A stretch of 64,000 nucleotides of DNA from Thaumasiovibrio sp047250365. GTDB lineage: Bacteria; Pseudomonadota; Gammaproteobacteria; Enterobacterales; Vibrionaceae. The DNA lies in contig NZ_JBLBVL010000020.1 in NCBI RefSeq assembly GCF_047250365.1, forward strand, positions 1 to 64,000, written 5' to 3'. The notes beneath the pieces were generated by a model. That model ran no database searches. It saw only the letters and a list, made by a program, of their open reading frames with translations, and was not told where the DNA came from. Shown piece after piece: positions 44,771-53,501 of the stretch (the first letter of the stretch is position 1; every line of letters starts with the position of its first letter). A program made the position numbers and the translations under genes.

Positions 44771-46387
44771 TTACTTGCTGCTATGCAGGCCTTTCTTTTC
44801 CAGAGCACGGTAGATTAGCGTTTGCTGAATCAAGGTGACAATGTTCGAGGTTAGCCAGTAAAGAACAAGACCTGATGGGAACCATAGGAAGAAGAAGGTG
44901 AACATAACCGGCATAAAGGTCATGATTTTCTGCTGCATTGGATCCGTAACGGTCGTTGGGCTCATCTTCTGAATCATAAACATAGAGCCACCCATTAGAA
45001 GCGGCAAAATGTAATACGGGTCTTGTGCAGATAGATCGTTAATCCACAAGAAGAACTCAGAGTGACGTAGCTGCACTGATTCCATCAACGCCCAGTAGAA
45101 CGAGATGAAGATAGGCATCTGCAGTAAGATAGGTAAACAGCCACCGAGTGGGTTTACTTTCTCTTCTTTGTACAACTCCATCATCGCTTGGCTCATGCGC
45201 TGACGGTCATCGCCAAAGCGCTCACGCATCTCTTGCAGCTTAGGCTGCAGCATACGCATTTTAGCCATTGAGGTGTACTGCGCTTTCGTTAGCGGGTACA
45301 TCGCACCACGAATCATACAGGTTAGAACAATGATCGCGAGACCCCAGTTCACCACGATGCTTTGAATGAACGACAACAGCTTATGAATCGGACTTGCTAG
45401 GAACCATAACCAACCATAATCAACGGTAAGATCTAAGTTCTTAGCGACAGCTTGCATCTCTTTTTGCAATTTAGGGCCGGCCCATAGGGTGGCTGTCATT
45501 GTGGCAGTAGAATCAGGAGAAATGCTGATTGCTGGCATACGAAGACCAACATAGCCTTGGCCATTGGCAACACGTGTAAATAAGTTTGAGCTGTCTTCAC
45601 TGCGAGGAATCCAAGCGACAGTGAAGTAATGTTGTAGCATGGCAGCCCAGCCTTCAGTGATGGTCATATTCAAATTACGCTTCGCCATATCGTCAAAGCT
45701 GTATTTCTTATATTTCGTATCATCGCTTGAGTAAGCAGCGCCACGGTAGGCTGACATGCCCATGCCACGGCTTTTGCCGTCTGGGTTTTCCATGTCTTGG
45801 CGTAACTGTGCGTACATTTGTACGTTGGCAATATCCATTGATTGGTTATCGATGGTGTATTCGACGTCAACGGCGTAACTGTCGCGCTGAACAATGAATG
45901 TTTTGGTGTAAGTGATGCCATTTTGGGTCAGTGACATCGGCACACGTAGCTCATTATCACCATCTGTTAAGGTGAAGGCGTCTTGAGTGACAGAATACTG
46001 CGCTCGACCAGTATTGGTATCCACACCATGACTACCGATCAAACCACTTTGTGCCACGAATGAATGTGAAGGTGAATTTTGTAGTAATACGAATGGATCA
46101 TCTGACTCAAGTTCGGCATCGTACTTTAATAAGTCAGCGGCGATGATATCACCACCAAGCGTATCGATAGTGAGCTGCAGTGCATTGGTGGTTATGGTGA
46201 TAAGTTGATTAGAGGTCTCGCCATCATTGGCTAAACTTGCATCATCACCCTGAGTTGGCACATCACCACTAATTTGTGTTTGCGCTACACCCTGTGGCTG
46301 AGGGTTGCTGTCTACATTCCATTGCTGATACAGCAAGAAAGAGACAAAAAGTAGGGCAATCAACAGAATATTGCGTTGGGAATCCAT
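44771..46387 (-). CDS. yidC: membrane protein insertase YidC
   Basis: 538-residue Oxa1/Alb3 insertase for inner-membrane proteins. An N-terminal helix (about 5-22) and a large periplasmic P1 domain are followed by the five-helix insertase core (from about 340). The conserved arginine is in MIRGAMYPLTKAQYTSMAKM, and PLGGCLPILLQMPIFISFYWAL and FFFLWFPSGLVLYWLTSN are also present. It is two bases after yidD in the rpmH-rnpA-yidD-yidC operon. Confidence 0.98.
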   Translation of the reverse strand: MDSQRNILLIALLFVSFLLYQQWNVDSNPQPQGVAQTQISGDVPTQGDDASLANDGETSNQLITITTNALQLTIDTLGGDIIAADLLKYDAELESDDPFVLLQNSPSHSFVAQSGLIGSHGVDTNTGRAQYSVTQDAFTLTDGDNELRVPMSLTQNGITYTKTFIVQRDSYAVDVEYTIDNQSMDIANVQMYAQLRQDMENPDGKSRGMGMSAYRGAAYSSDDTKYKKYSFDDMAKRNLNMTITEGWAAMLQHYFTVAWIPRSEDSSNLFTRVANGQGYVGLRMPAISISPDSTATMTATLWAGPKLQKEMQAVAKNLDLTVDYGWLWFLASPIHKLLSFIQSIVVNWGLAIIVLTCMIRGAMYPLTKAQYTSMAKMRMLQPKLQEMRERFGDDRQRMSQAMMELYKEEKVNPLGGCLPILLQMPIFISFYWALMESVQLRHSEFFLWINDLSAQDPYYILPLLMGGSMFMIQKMSPTTVTDPMQQKIMTFMPVMFTFFFLWFPSGLVLYWLTSNIVTLIQQTLIYRALEKKGLHSSK

Positions 46388-46389
46388 CG

Positions 46390-46647
46390 TTATTGATCTC
46401 TGTTTTTTGGCTTTATTGGCGGAACGGGGTCAAAACCCCCGTTGTTTAAAGGATGACATCTTAATAGACGTTTGGCTGCGAACCAACTCCCTTTTAACCC
46501 TCCGTGCAATTTAATTGCTTCAATAGCATATTCAGAGCAAGTTGGGGTAAAGCGGCAGCGTGGTCCGAGCAGCGGACTAATTGCAAGCTGATAGAAGCGA
46601 ACTAACCCGAGGATTAGCCACGCGAAGGGCGAGACAGGCGATGCCAT
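46390..46647 (-). CDS. yidD: membrane protein insertion efficiency factor YidD
   Basis: 85-residue protein with an amphipathic N-terminal helix and the conserved RFTPTCSEYAIEAIKLHG and CHPLNNGGFDPVP motifs. It contributes to YidC-dependent insertion. Its start lies inside rnpA (overlap 46614-46647) and its stop is two bases before yidC, typical of this operon. Confidence 0.96.
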   Translation of the reverse strand: MASPVSPFAWLILGLVRFYQLAISPLLGPRCRFTPTCSEYAIEAIKLHGGLKGSWFAAKRLLRCHPLNNGGFDPVPPIKPKNRDQ

Positions 46648-46970
46648 AATTTGTCCAACACTGCATTTAATTCTTCGTTACTAAGCTCATTGGCACTTTT
46701 CTTAGCTATTACGATAAAATCTTTGGCTGGTAATTGATTTTGACGCAAACGAAAGCTCTCACGCACAACACGCTTGAAACGATTACGGTCAACAGCAGTT
46801 TTTATCTGTTTTTTTGGCACGGCAAGTCCAAGACGAGGATGTCCAAGAGTGTTTTTTCGAGCCAGAATAGTTAAGTGGGGAGAGCCAGCACGATGAGCTT
46901 GCTGGAAGACATGTTGGTAATGTTCGGGAGTTAACAGACGTAACTCCCGAAGGAAAGCGAAGTTACTCAC
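46614..46970 (-). CDS. rnpA: ribonuclease P protein component
   Basis: 118-residue basic protein cofactor of RNase P. The family core LGLAVPKKQIKTAVDRNRFKRVVRESFR is present (RNR motif). It starts with GTG (46968-46970), 18 bp after rpmH, as in other gammaproteobacteria. Its 3' end overlaps yidD. Confidence 0.97.
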   Translation of the reverse strand: MSNFAFLRELRLLTPEHYQHVFQQAHRAGSPHLTILARKNTLGHPRLGLAVPKKQIKTAVDRNRFKRVVRESFRLRQNQLPAKDFIVIAKKSANELSNEELNAVLDKLWHRLSRPSRG

Positions 46971-46988
46971 AAATAATCTCTGGGATTA

Positions 46989-47123
46989 TTAGCAAGCTAG
47001 ACGCTTACGACCTTTAGCACGACGTGCGTTAATCAATTTACGACCGTTCTTTGTCGCCATGCGTGCACGGAAGCCGTGAGAGCGCTTGCGCTTAAGAACA
47101 GAAGGTTGGAAAGTGCGTTTCAT
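46989..47123 (-). CDS. rpmH: 50S ribosomal protein L34
   Basis: 44-residue highly basic ribosomal protein, start MKRTFQPSVLKRKRSHGFRA and end KGRKRLAC with TAA at 46989-46991. It is the first gene of the leftward rpmH-rnpA-yidD-yidC operon, preceded by a clear promoter at 47280-47307 and a leader of about 150 nt with long-range complementarity (47168-47177 with 47265-47274). Confidence 0.97.
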   Translation of the reverse strand: MKRTFQPSVLKRKRSHGFRARMATKNGRKLINARRAKGRKRLAC

Positions 47124-47279
47124 GGTTGTACCTTAAAAAATTTACTGATCAGTTTTTAAGTTTTGATACCCAGTGTAGTGACAATTTGCACACAAACCGC
47201 ATATCAAAAGAGGCGGAATTGTAATCATTGGTCACACAAGAGTCAATGATTGATGCGTATTCCTTACACTGGGTGGCGA

Positions 47280-47307
47280 ATTATACGTAGCCGAAAGAGA
47301 AGTGCAA
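47280..47307 (-). promoter_or_regulatory. rpmH operon promoter
   Basis: Leftward -35 TTGCAC (47302-47307), 16-bp spacer, perfect -10 TATAAT (47280-47285). The predicted start is near 47273, giving a leader of about 150 nt. Confidence 0.75.
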
Positions 47308-47323
47308 GATCATTCTGATGATC

Positions 47324-48061
47324 TTATTGGATCCCTACTTGGCGTAAAAAGCGTTGTAAACGAGGATCTTGCGGACTTTTGAACAGTTGTTCAGGTTTGC
47401 CCTGTTCGACGATTCCCCCATCAGACATAAAAATAACACGATCAGCCACTTCTCGTGCAAATTGCATCTCATGTGTGACCACCAGCATGGTTTGATGGGC
47501 TGTGGCTAATTTTTTCATCAGTTGTAGCACCTCGCCTACCCACTCAGGATCGAGCGCTGAGGTCGGTTCATCAAATAAGAGCAATTCAGGTTGCAGAGCC
47601 ATCGCGCGTCCAATCCCGACACGTTGTTGTTGCCCACCTGACAATGCTGCCGGGTAACTGTCTGCTTTGTCTGCCAAGCCAATATCACTCAAGATTGTGT
47701 GTGCTTTTTGCATCGCAGCCGATTTTTGCCAGCCATGTACGGTGATCAAGCCCTCGGCAATATTCTCAGCCGCCGTTTTGTGAGCAAAAAGGGCATAATT
47801 TTGAAACACAAAAGCCGTTTTTCGGCGTAATGCGAGTTTCTCTTTGTTGCTGGCACGAATGGTATCAACTTGGAGGTTATCTAGCTCTATGATGCCGCCA
47901 TCCGCTTGCTCTAGTTGATTAATACTACGCAAGAGGGTCGATTTTCCAGTACCAGATGGACCAATAATGACAACAATTTCCCCCTGCTCAATCGCTAAAT
48001 CAATGTTGGAGAAAATGGTTTGGTCGCCAAACCGTTTAGTTAATTGTGTCAATTTAATCAT
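47324..48061 (-). CDS. polar amino-acid ABC transporter ATP-binding protein
   Basis: 245-residue ABC ATPase of the GlnQ/ArtP/HisP group. Walker A is GPSGTGKSTLL, the signature LSGGQQQRVGIGRAMAL, Walker B LLLFDEPTSALDPEW, and the switch His lies in VTHEMQF. It is the last of a three-gene leftward transporter operon, overlapping the permease by four bases. Substrate is probably a polar amino acid; which one cannot be read from sequence. The position between rpmH and dnaA matches V. cholerae. Confidence 0.92.
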   Translation of the reverse strand: MIKLTQLTKRFGDQTIFSNIDLAIEQGEIVVIIGPSGTGKSTLLRSINQLEQADGGIIELDNLQVDTIRASNKEKLALRRKTAFVFQNYALFAHKTAAENIAEGLITVHGWQKSAAMQKAHTILSDIGLADKADSYPAALSGGQQQRVGIGRAMALQPELLLFDEPTSALDPEWVGEVLQLMKKLATAHQTMLVVTHEMQFAREVADRVIFMSDGGIVEQGKPEQLFKSPQDPRLQRFLRQVGIQ

Positions 48062-48729
48062 CGTTGGTACGCCTTATTCATATGTTGCTCAGCCCAAAGT
48101 TGTAGTCGTGTTAGGACGACGACCATGCCCCAGTAGATAAGGGCGACGGCTAAAAATGCTTCAAAAAACTTAAAACTCGAGGAGGCTTCCATTTGCGCCG
48201 TGGCCATAATTTCAGCCACACCTAGCGTAAAGGCGAGAGACGTTGATTTAATCATATCAATGAAATAGTTCATTAATGAAGGCAGGGCAACACGTGCTGC
48301 CTGCGGTAGAATGACGCGGCGCATGGCTTGGTTCTCTGTCATTCCGATAGAGAGTGCCGCTTCGCGTTGACTTGAGTCGATGCCGATAATCGCAGCACGA
48401 ATAGACTCAGCCATATACGCCGCAAAATGTAAGGTGAGGCCGATGACAGCAGCAGTGAATGCATTCATACCGATAAAAATAGGCATGATCTGCGGTAAGC
48501 CGTAATAAAGTAAGAAGAGCTGGACGAGTAACGGTGTGCCACGAAAGAAGCTGATATAGAGCTGAGTTAAGGCATTCAATCCCCAGAGCCGATATACACG
48601 GATGACGGCTAACGTTAATGCCAAAATAAGAGAGAAGACCAAGCCCCATAATGCCATTTCCATCGTTGTTGATAGGTAACGAAGTAGCACGGGAAGCAGC
48701 GATAGCATGTAGTGAAAATCAAAAGCCAT
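48058..48729 (-). CDS. polar amino-acid ABC transporter permease
   Basis: About 223 residues with four to five membrane helices of the HisM/GlnP type. The EAA loop is EAALSIGMTENQAMRRVILPQAARVALP, which contacts the ATPase. The frame is open to 48810; the ATG at 48729 (MAFDFHYM) resembles the family start, but no strong SD favours either, so the boundary is uncertain. It overlaps the ATP-binding gene by four bases. Confidence 0.88.
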   Translation of the reverse strand: MAFDFHYMLSLLPVLLRYLSTTMEMALWGLVFSLILALTLAVIRVYRLWGLNALTQLYISFFRGTPLLVQLFLLYYGLPQIMPIFIGMNAFTAAVIGLTLHFAAYMAESIRAAIIGIDSSQREAALSIGMTENQAMRRVILPQAARVALPSLMNYFIDMIKSTSLAFTLGVAEIMATAQMEASSSFKFFEAFLAVALIYWGMVVVLTRLQLWAEQHMNKAYQR

Positions 48730-48831
48730 GGTTAGATAACTCATCATTAGTAAGTCATTACTTACTGTACAGCATAGGATTAAACGAAGAACCCGCCAGC
48801 CTAGTGGCATGGCGGGGATGGATGGTAAGGA

Positions 48832-49584
48832 TTATTGGGTGATATCGGCGCCAAACCACTTGGTGGCGATTTTGCTCAGTGTGCCATCTTCACGCATCGC
48901 TTGTAGTGTGGTGTTCACTTCTTGTTGCAATTGCTGTCCACGAGCATTGTTAGCAAATGGCCAAGCATTGTGGATGGTCTCGAATGGTTCACCTGCCAAC
49001 TGTAACGGTAAGCCTGATTCTTGAATCAGTTGCAGGGCAGAAAGGCGATCCATGACAAACGCATCGGCACGGCCTAGTGCCACATCATGCTCAATACCAG
49101 TGTCGTAGGTTTTGATATCTATGTCAGCCGCAAAAGGCTGTTGGCGTAAGATGTGTTCAAAGTTTGAGCCTAAGTTTACCGCGACGGTTTTACCTTTAAG
49201 GTCATCAAGTGTTTGAATCGCATCATTTCCTTTACGCACGGTGATTTGTGCACCATCAATCACATACGGTTCAGAAAACAAGTATTTGGCTTGGCGTTCT
49301 GCCGTCATTGTTATCTGATTTGAAATGGTATCAATCCGTTGCGTTTCTAACAGGCCAAATAGACCGGAAAAATTAGCGGTAACAAATTCCACCTTATAAT
49401 CATTGCGGTCGGCAATTTCGTTCCAAAGGTCGACTTCAAATCCTTGTAATACGCCTTGCTTCACAAACGTGAACGGAAAGTAGCGTCCAGACATGCCGAC
49501 TTTTACATCTGTCGCCGCAAAACTCGCGCTAGCAGTAAGACTAAATACGACGACTGCAATTATGCGTGTAACCCAGTTGTTCAT
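48832..49584 (-). CDS. periplasmic polar amino-acid-binding protein
   Basis: 250-residue solute-binding protein of family 3. A signal peptide (about 1-23, ending SASFA) is followed by the bilobed fold starting DVKVGMSGRYFPFTF, with ITVRKGNDAIQTLDDLKGKTVAVNLGSN in the hinge region and the ligand-type residues of polar amino-acid binders. It is the first gene of the operon, 21-100 bp before the permease depending on its start. The ligand is not identified. Confidence 0.92.
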   Translation of the reverse strand: MNNWVTRIIAVVVFSLTASASFAATDVKVGMSGRYFPFTFVKQGVLQGFEVDLWNEIADRNDYKVEFVTANFSGLFGLLETQRIDTISNQITMTAERQAKYLFSEPYVIDGAQITVRKGNDAIQTLDDLKGKTVAVNLGSNFEHILRQQPFAADIDIKTYDTGIEHDVALGRADAFVMDRLSALQLIQESGLPLQLAGEPFETIHNAWPFANNARGQQLQQEVNTTLQAMREDGTLSKIATKWFGADITQ

Positions 49585-49721
49585 TTTACAATCTCCTTGG
49601 TTATAAGAGGATAATGTTGTAGAGCGAGTTTACGCTGTTGAGCGGTTTGATAATAAATACTATTCGGTTATGGCTAATAACTAAATGCGTGTTGCATTGA
49701 CACCTTTATAAGCTGTGGAAA

Positions 49722-49813
49722 TGTGGATGGTTATGGGATTAACTGGCTGAATTCCTGTGTTGATCTGCGGCTTGTTTGTGGGATCGTTGTGAATAACTTC
49801 GATCTTATTCACC
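49722..49813. promoter_or_regulatory. dnaA upstream region with weak DnaA boxes
   Basis: The 317-bp gap 49585-49901 between the transporter and dnaA has no ORF. It holds DnaA-box-like sites: TGTGGATGG (49722-49730, two mismatches), TGTGAATAA (49788-49796, one mismatch) and TTATTCACC (49805-49813, two mismatches), and a TTGACA at 49697-49702 that may be a -35. Autoregulation of dnaA through these is plausible. Confidence 0.5.
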
Positions 49814-49901
49814 GTTAACATGATCTTGTGCTGGCGATCCGGCAGCGGCACAGGTAAAATCGATCCCCCTTAGTAGCAGAATCAATATTGTGGAGTGAGA
49901 C

Positions 49902-51287
49902 GTGTCATCTTCGCTGTGGAACCAGTGTCTGGAACGCTTACAGGAAGAGCTACCAGCGACCGAATTCAGTATGTGGGTTCGCCCGTTACAGGCTGAGCTC
50001 AACGAAAATACGCTAACCCTGTTTGCACCGAATCGATTTGTACTCGATTGGGTAAGAGATAAGTACTTAAATAATATTAACCGTTTGCTGCATGAATTTT
50101 GCGGTAACAATGTTCCGATGCTGCGATTTGAGGTGGGGAGCCGACCTGTCGCTCCTGCGCCAAAGCCTGCTACAAGCCCCTCTGCACAACCTGCTACGGT
50201 GCAGAATGAGCCTGTTCGTAAGCCATGGGAGCCTGCGCCTTCACCGGTGCAGCCAGCGGCCAACTACCGTTCAAATGTTAACCCTAAGCACCAGTTTAAT
50301 AACTTTGTTGAGGGTAAATCAAACCAGCTTGGATTGGCCGCAGCACGTCAAGTGGCTGATAATCCAGGTGCCGCTTATAACCCGCTATTTTTATACGGCG
50401 GTACAGGCTTAGGTAAAACGCACTTATTGCATGCTGTTGGTAACGCCATTATGGCGCGTAAGCAGAATGCTCGAGTTATTTATATGCACTCTGAGCGTTT
50501 TGTGCAAGATATGGTTAAGGCATTGCAAAATAACCAAATTGAAGAATTTAAGCGTTATTACCGCAGTGTTGATGCGTTGTTGATCGATGATATTCAATTT
50601 TTTGCAAATAAAGAGCGTTCACAGGAAGAGTTTTTCCATACTTTTAATGCATTGCTGGAAGGTAATCAGCAGATCATTTTAACTTCGGATCGTTACCCGA
50701 AAGAGATTAATGGGGTAGAGGATCGTCTGAAATCCCGATTTGGCTGGGGACTTACCGTGGCGATTGAGCCGCCAGAGTTAGAAACACGTGTCGCTATTTT
50801 GATGAAGAAGGCGGAAGATCATAATATCCGTTTAGCCGATGAAGTGGCGTTCTTTATTGCTAAGCGCTTACGATCGAATGTGCGTGAGTTGGAAGGGGCG
50901 CTGAACCGTGTGATCGCCAACGCCAACTTTACCGGGCGAGCGATTACCATTGATTTTGTCCGTGAAGCGTTACGTGATTTGTTGGCGCTGCAAGAAAAGC
51001 TTGTCACGATTGATAATATTCAGAAAACCGTGGCTGAGTACTATAAAATTAAGTTGGCTGATTTGCTGTCAAAACGCCGTTCTCGTTCGGTGGCGCGTCC
51101 ACGTCAATTGGCGATGGCGCTGGCGAAAGAGCTCACTAACCATAGTTTGCCAGAAATTGGCGATGCGTTTGGCGGAAGAGACCATACAACAGTATTGCAT
51201 GCCTGTCGTAAAATCGAACAGCTACGGGAAGAAAGCCATGATATTAAAGAAGATTATTCTAACTTGATTCGGACCTTGTCATCATAA
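49902..51287 (+). CDS. dnaA: chromosomal replication initiator DnaA
   Basis: 461-residue AAA+ initiator that binds oriC DnaA boxes. Domain I starts SSSLWNQCLERLQEELPATEFSMW. A Pro/Ala-rich linker lies at about 85-125. Domain III carries Walker A GGTGLGKTHLL and Walker B LLIDDIQFF. The domain IV DNA-binding signature is GGRDHTTVLHACRKIE. GTG start with GGAG SD. dnaN starts one base after its stop. Confidence 0.98.
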   Translation: MSSSLWNQCLERLQEELPATEFSMWVRPLQAELNENTLTLFAPNRFVLDWVRDKYLNNINRLLHEFCGNNVPMLRFEVGSRPVAPAPKPATSPSAQPATVQNEPVRKPWEPAPSPVQPAANYRSNVNPKHQFNNFVEGKSNQLGLAAARQVADNPGAAYNPLFLYGGTGLGKTHLLHAVGNAIMARKQNARVIYMHSERFVQDMVKALQNNQIEEFKRYYRSVDALLIDDIQFFANKERSQEEFFHTFNALLEGNQQIILTSDRYPKEINGVEDRLKSRFGWGLTVAIEPPELETRVAILMKKAEDHNIRLADEVAFFIAKRLRSNVRELEGALNRVIANANFTGRAITIDFVREALRDLLALQEKLVTIDNIQKTVAEYYKIKLADLLSKRRSRSVARPRQLAMALAKELTNHSLPEIGDAFGGRDHTTVLHACRKIEQLREESHDIKEDYSNLIRTLSS

Positions 51288-51288
51288 T

Positions 51289-52392
51289 ATGAAATTATCC
51301 ATTGAGCGCTCGCGATTATTAAAACCCTTACAGCAAGTGTCTGGTGCATTAGGGGGGCGTCCGGCCTTACCCATTCTTGGTAATGTACTTGTTGAGGTCA
51401 GCCCACAGGGGTTGTTGTCTTTGACTGGCACTGATATGGAAGTGGAGCTTATTGGGCAGGTGCAGCTAGAAAGTGAGTTTATCGCAGGTGCTACCACCGT
51501 CCCATCACGGAAATTTCTCGATATTATTCGGGGGTTACCAGACACTGCCAACATTACGTTGACGCTCGAAGGAGAGCGATTGATCATTCGTTCCGGTCGT
51601 AGTCGTTACTCTTTGGCGACGCTCCCCGCGGGCGACTTTCCGAATATCGAAGATTGGCAAAGTGACGTCGAATTTTCGTTGTCTCAAGCGTCATTACGCC
51701 ACTTAATTGAGAGCACACAGTTCTCAATGGCGAATCAGGATGTCCGCTATTATCTTAACGGCATGTTGTTTGAGACCGATGGTAATGTGGTGCGCACAGT
51801 GGCAACCGATGGACACCGTATGGCGGTCTGTCAGGCGACACTTGAGCAAGCGATGAGTGCAAAACAAGTGATAGTGCCACGTAAAGGGGTGCAAGAATTG
51901 GTGCGCTTATTAGAAGCGTCTGAAGAGCGTGTCTTGTTACAGATTGGCGGTGCTAACATTCGTACAACGGTCAATGGCTTTGTGTTTACCTCAAAGTTGG
52001 TTGATGGCCGCTTTCCTGATTATCGTCGTGTGATGCCACAAAGTAGTAACAAGACCTTGATTGCCGATTGTGACGAACTAAAACAAGCTTTCTCTCGTGC
52101 GGCCATTTTGTCGAACGAGAAGTTCCGTGGTGTGCGAGTTAATTTAGAGCAGGGGCAGATGCGAATTTCTGCCAATAACCCTGAGCAAGAAGAAGCGGAA
52201 GAATTCCTCGATGTCGACTATCAAGGTGACATCATTGAAATCGGCTTTAATGTGAGTTACGTGCTAGATGTATTAAACACATTGAAGTGTGATCAAGTGA
52301 AGATATTAATGACAGACGCGAACGCCAGTGCGCTCGTAGAAGACGTTGCTAATGACGACGCTAGCTACGTAGTGATGCCGATCAGGCTATAA
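51289..52392 (+). CDS. dnaN: DNA polymerase III beta sliding clamp
   Basis: 367-residue clamp of three pseudo-repeated domains, with the family segments GGRPALPILGN, VATDGHRMAVC, FTSKLVDGRFPDYRRVMP and the terminal YVVMPIRL that forms part of the partner-binding pocket. It is coupled to dnaA (one-base gap) and followed after 10 bp by recF. Confidence 0.98.
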   Translation: MKLSIERSRLLKPLQQVSGALGGRPALPILGNVLVEVSPQGLLSLTGTDMEVELIGQVQLESEFIAGATTVPSRKFLDIIRGLPDTANITLTLEGERLIIRSGRSRYSLATLPAGDFPNIEDWQSDVEFSLSQASLRHLIESTQFSMANQDVRYYLNGMLFETDGNVVRTVATDGHRMAVCQATLEQAMSAKQVIVPRKGVQELVRLLEASEERVLLQIGGANIRTTVNGFVFTSKLVDGRFPDYRRVMPQSSNKTLIADCDELKQAFSRAAILSNEKFRGVRVNLEQGQMRISANNPEQEEAEEFLDVDYQGDIIEIGFNVSYVLDVLNTLKCDQVKILMTDANASALVEDVANDDASYVVMPIRL

Positions 52393-52402
52393 TTGGTCTG
52401 AC

Positions 52403-53482
52403 ATGTTTCTAGAACGTTTAATCATTAAAGATTTTCGTAATCTTGCTGATTGCGACTTAACGCTCAGTCGTAGTTTTAATTATTTAATTGGCACCAATGG
52501 AAGCGGTAAAACCAGTCTGCTTGAAGCGGTGCACTTTCTAGGACATGGCCGTTCGTTCCGTAGCCATTTAACTAAGCGGGTTATTCGTTACGAGCAACCC
52601 GCCTTGTTTGTGCATGGTCGTATAGCCGCAGCGGACACTACCGTGCTTCCGGTTGGGATCAGTAAATCTCGCGATGGCGAGACGGACGTAAAAATAGCCG
52701 GCCAAGCTAATCAGAAGTTGGCGCAATTGGCCCAAGTGCTACCGATGCAACTGATTACCCCAGAAGGGTTTGAGTTATTGACTGGTGGCCCTAAATTTCG
52801 TCGCGCATTCATTGATTGGGGCGTTTTTCATCTTCATCCCGAATTTTATACCGCGTGGAGTCGTTTAAAGCGACTAACGCGGCAACGCAATGCCCAATTA
52901 AAGCGTGCACGCAGTTATCGTGATGTCGCTTATTGGGACAACGAACTAGCAATGTTATGTGAGCAAATTGATGTGTGGCGACAGGCTTATGTCAGCGCTA
53001 TATCAGTCAAGGCGTTACAGATTTGCCAGGACTTCTTACCAGAGTTTGATATTCGTCTCAGCTATTACCGGGGTTGGGATAAAGCTAGTGACTATCGACA
53101 GCTTCTTGCTGATAATTTTGAGCGAGACAGCCAGTTAGGTTATACCGTCAGTGGTGCTCATAAAGCAGACTTGCGGCTTAAGATAGGTACAATACCGGTA
53201 GAAGACGTGCTGTCGCGCGGGCAGTTAAAACTCATGGTATGTGCACTGCGTTTAGCTCAGGGGATTCATCTTACTGAGCAGACCGGAAAACAGTGTTTAT
53301 ACCTGATCGATGACTTCGCGTCCGAGCTCGACAGTGAGAAGCGCGGCTTGTTGGCTCGTTGTCTGTCGCAAACTGATGCTCAGGTGTTTATTAGTGCAAT
53401 AAACCCAGCGCAAATTGCGGAGATGAACAACGAAAATGGCAAGATGTTTTATGTGGAAAACGGTAAAATAACCGCAGGATAA
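52403..53482 (+). CDS. recF: DNA replication and repair protein RecF
   Basis: 359-residue SMC-like ATPase in RecFOR gap repair. Walker A GTNGSGKTSLLEA is near 30, the signature/ABC region LSRGQLKLMVCALRLAQ near 270, and Walker B LYLIDDFASELD near 300. It is between dnaN and gyrB in the classical order, and gyrB follows by 19 bp. Confidence 0.97.
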   Translation: MFLERLIIKDFRNLADCDLTLSRSFNYLIGTNGSGKTSLLEAVHFLGHGRSFRSHLTKRVIRYEQPALFVHGRIAAADTTVLPVGISKSRDGETDVKIAGQANQKLAQLAQVLPMQLITPEGFELLTGGPKFRRAFIDWGVFHLHPEFYTAWSRLKRLTRQRNAQLKRARSYRDVAYWDNELAMLCEQIDVWRQAYVSAISVKALQICQDFLPEFDIRLSYYRGWDKASDYRQLLADNFERDSQLGYTVSGAHKADLRLKIGTIPVEDVLSRGQLKLMVCALRLAQGIHLTEQTGKQCLYLIDDFASELDSEKRGLLARCLSQTDAQVFISAINPAQIAEMNNENGKMFYVENGKITAG

Positions 53483-53501
53483 ATATAGCGAGAGTAACTC
53501 A

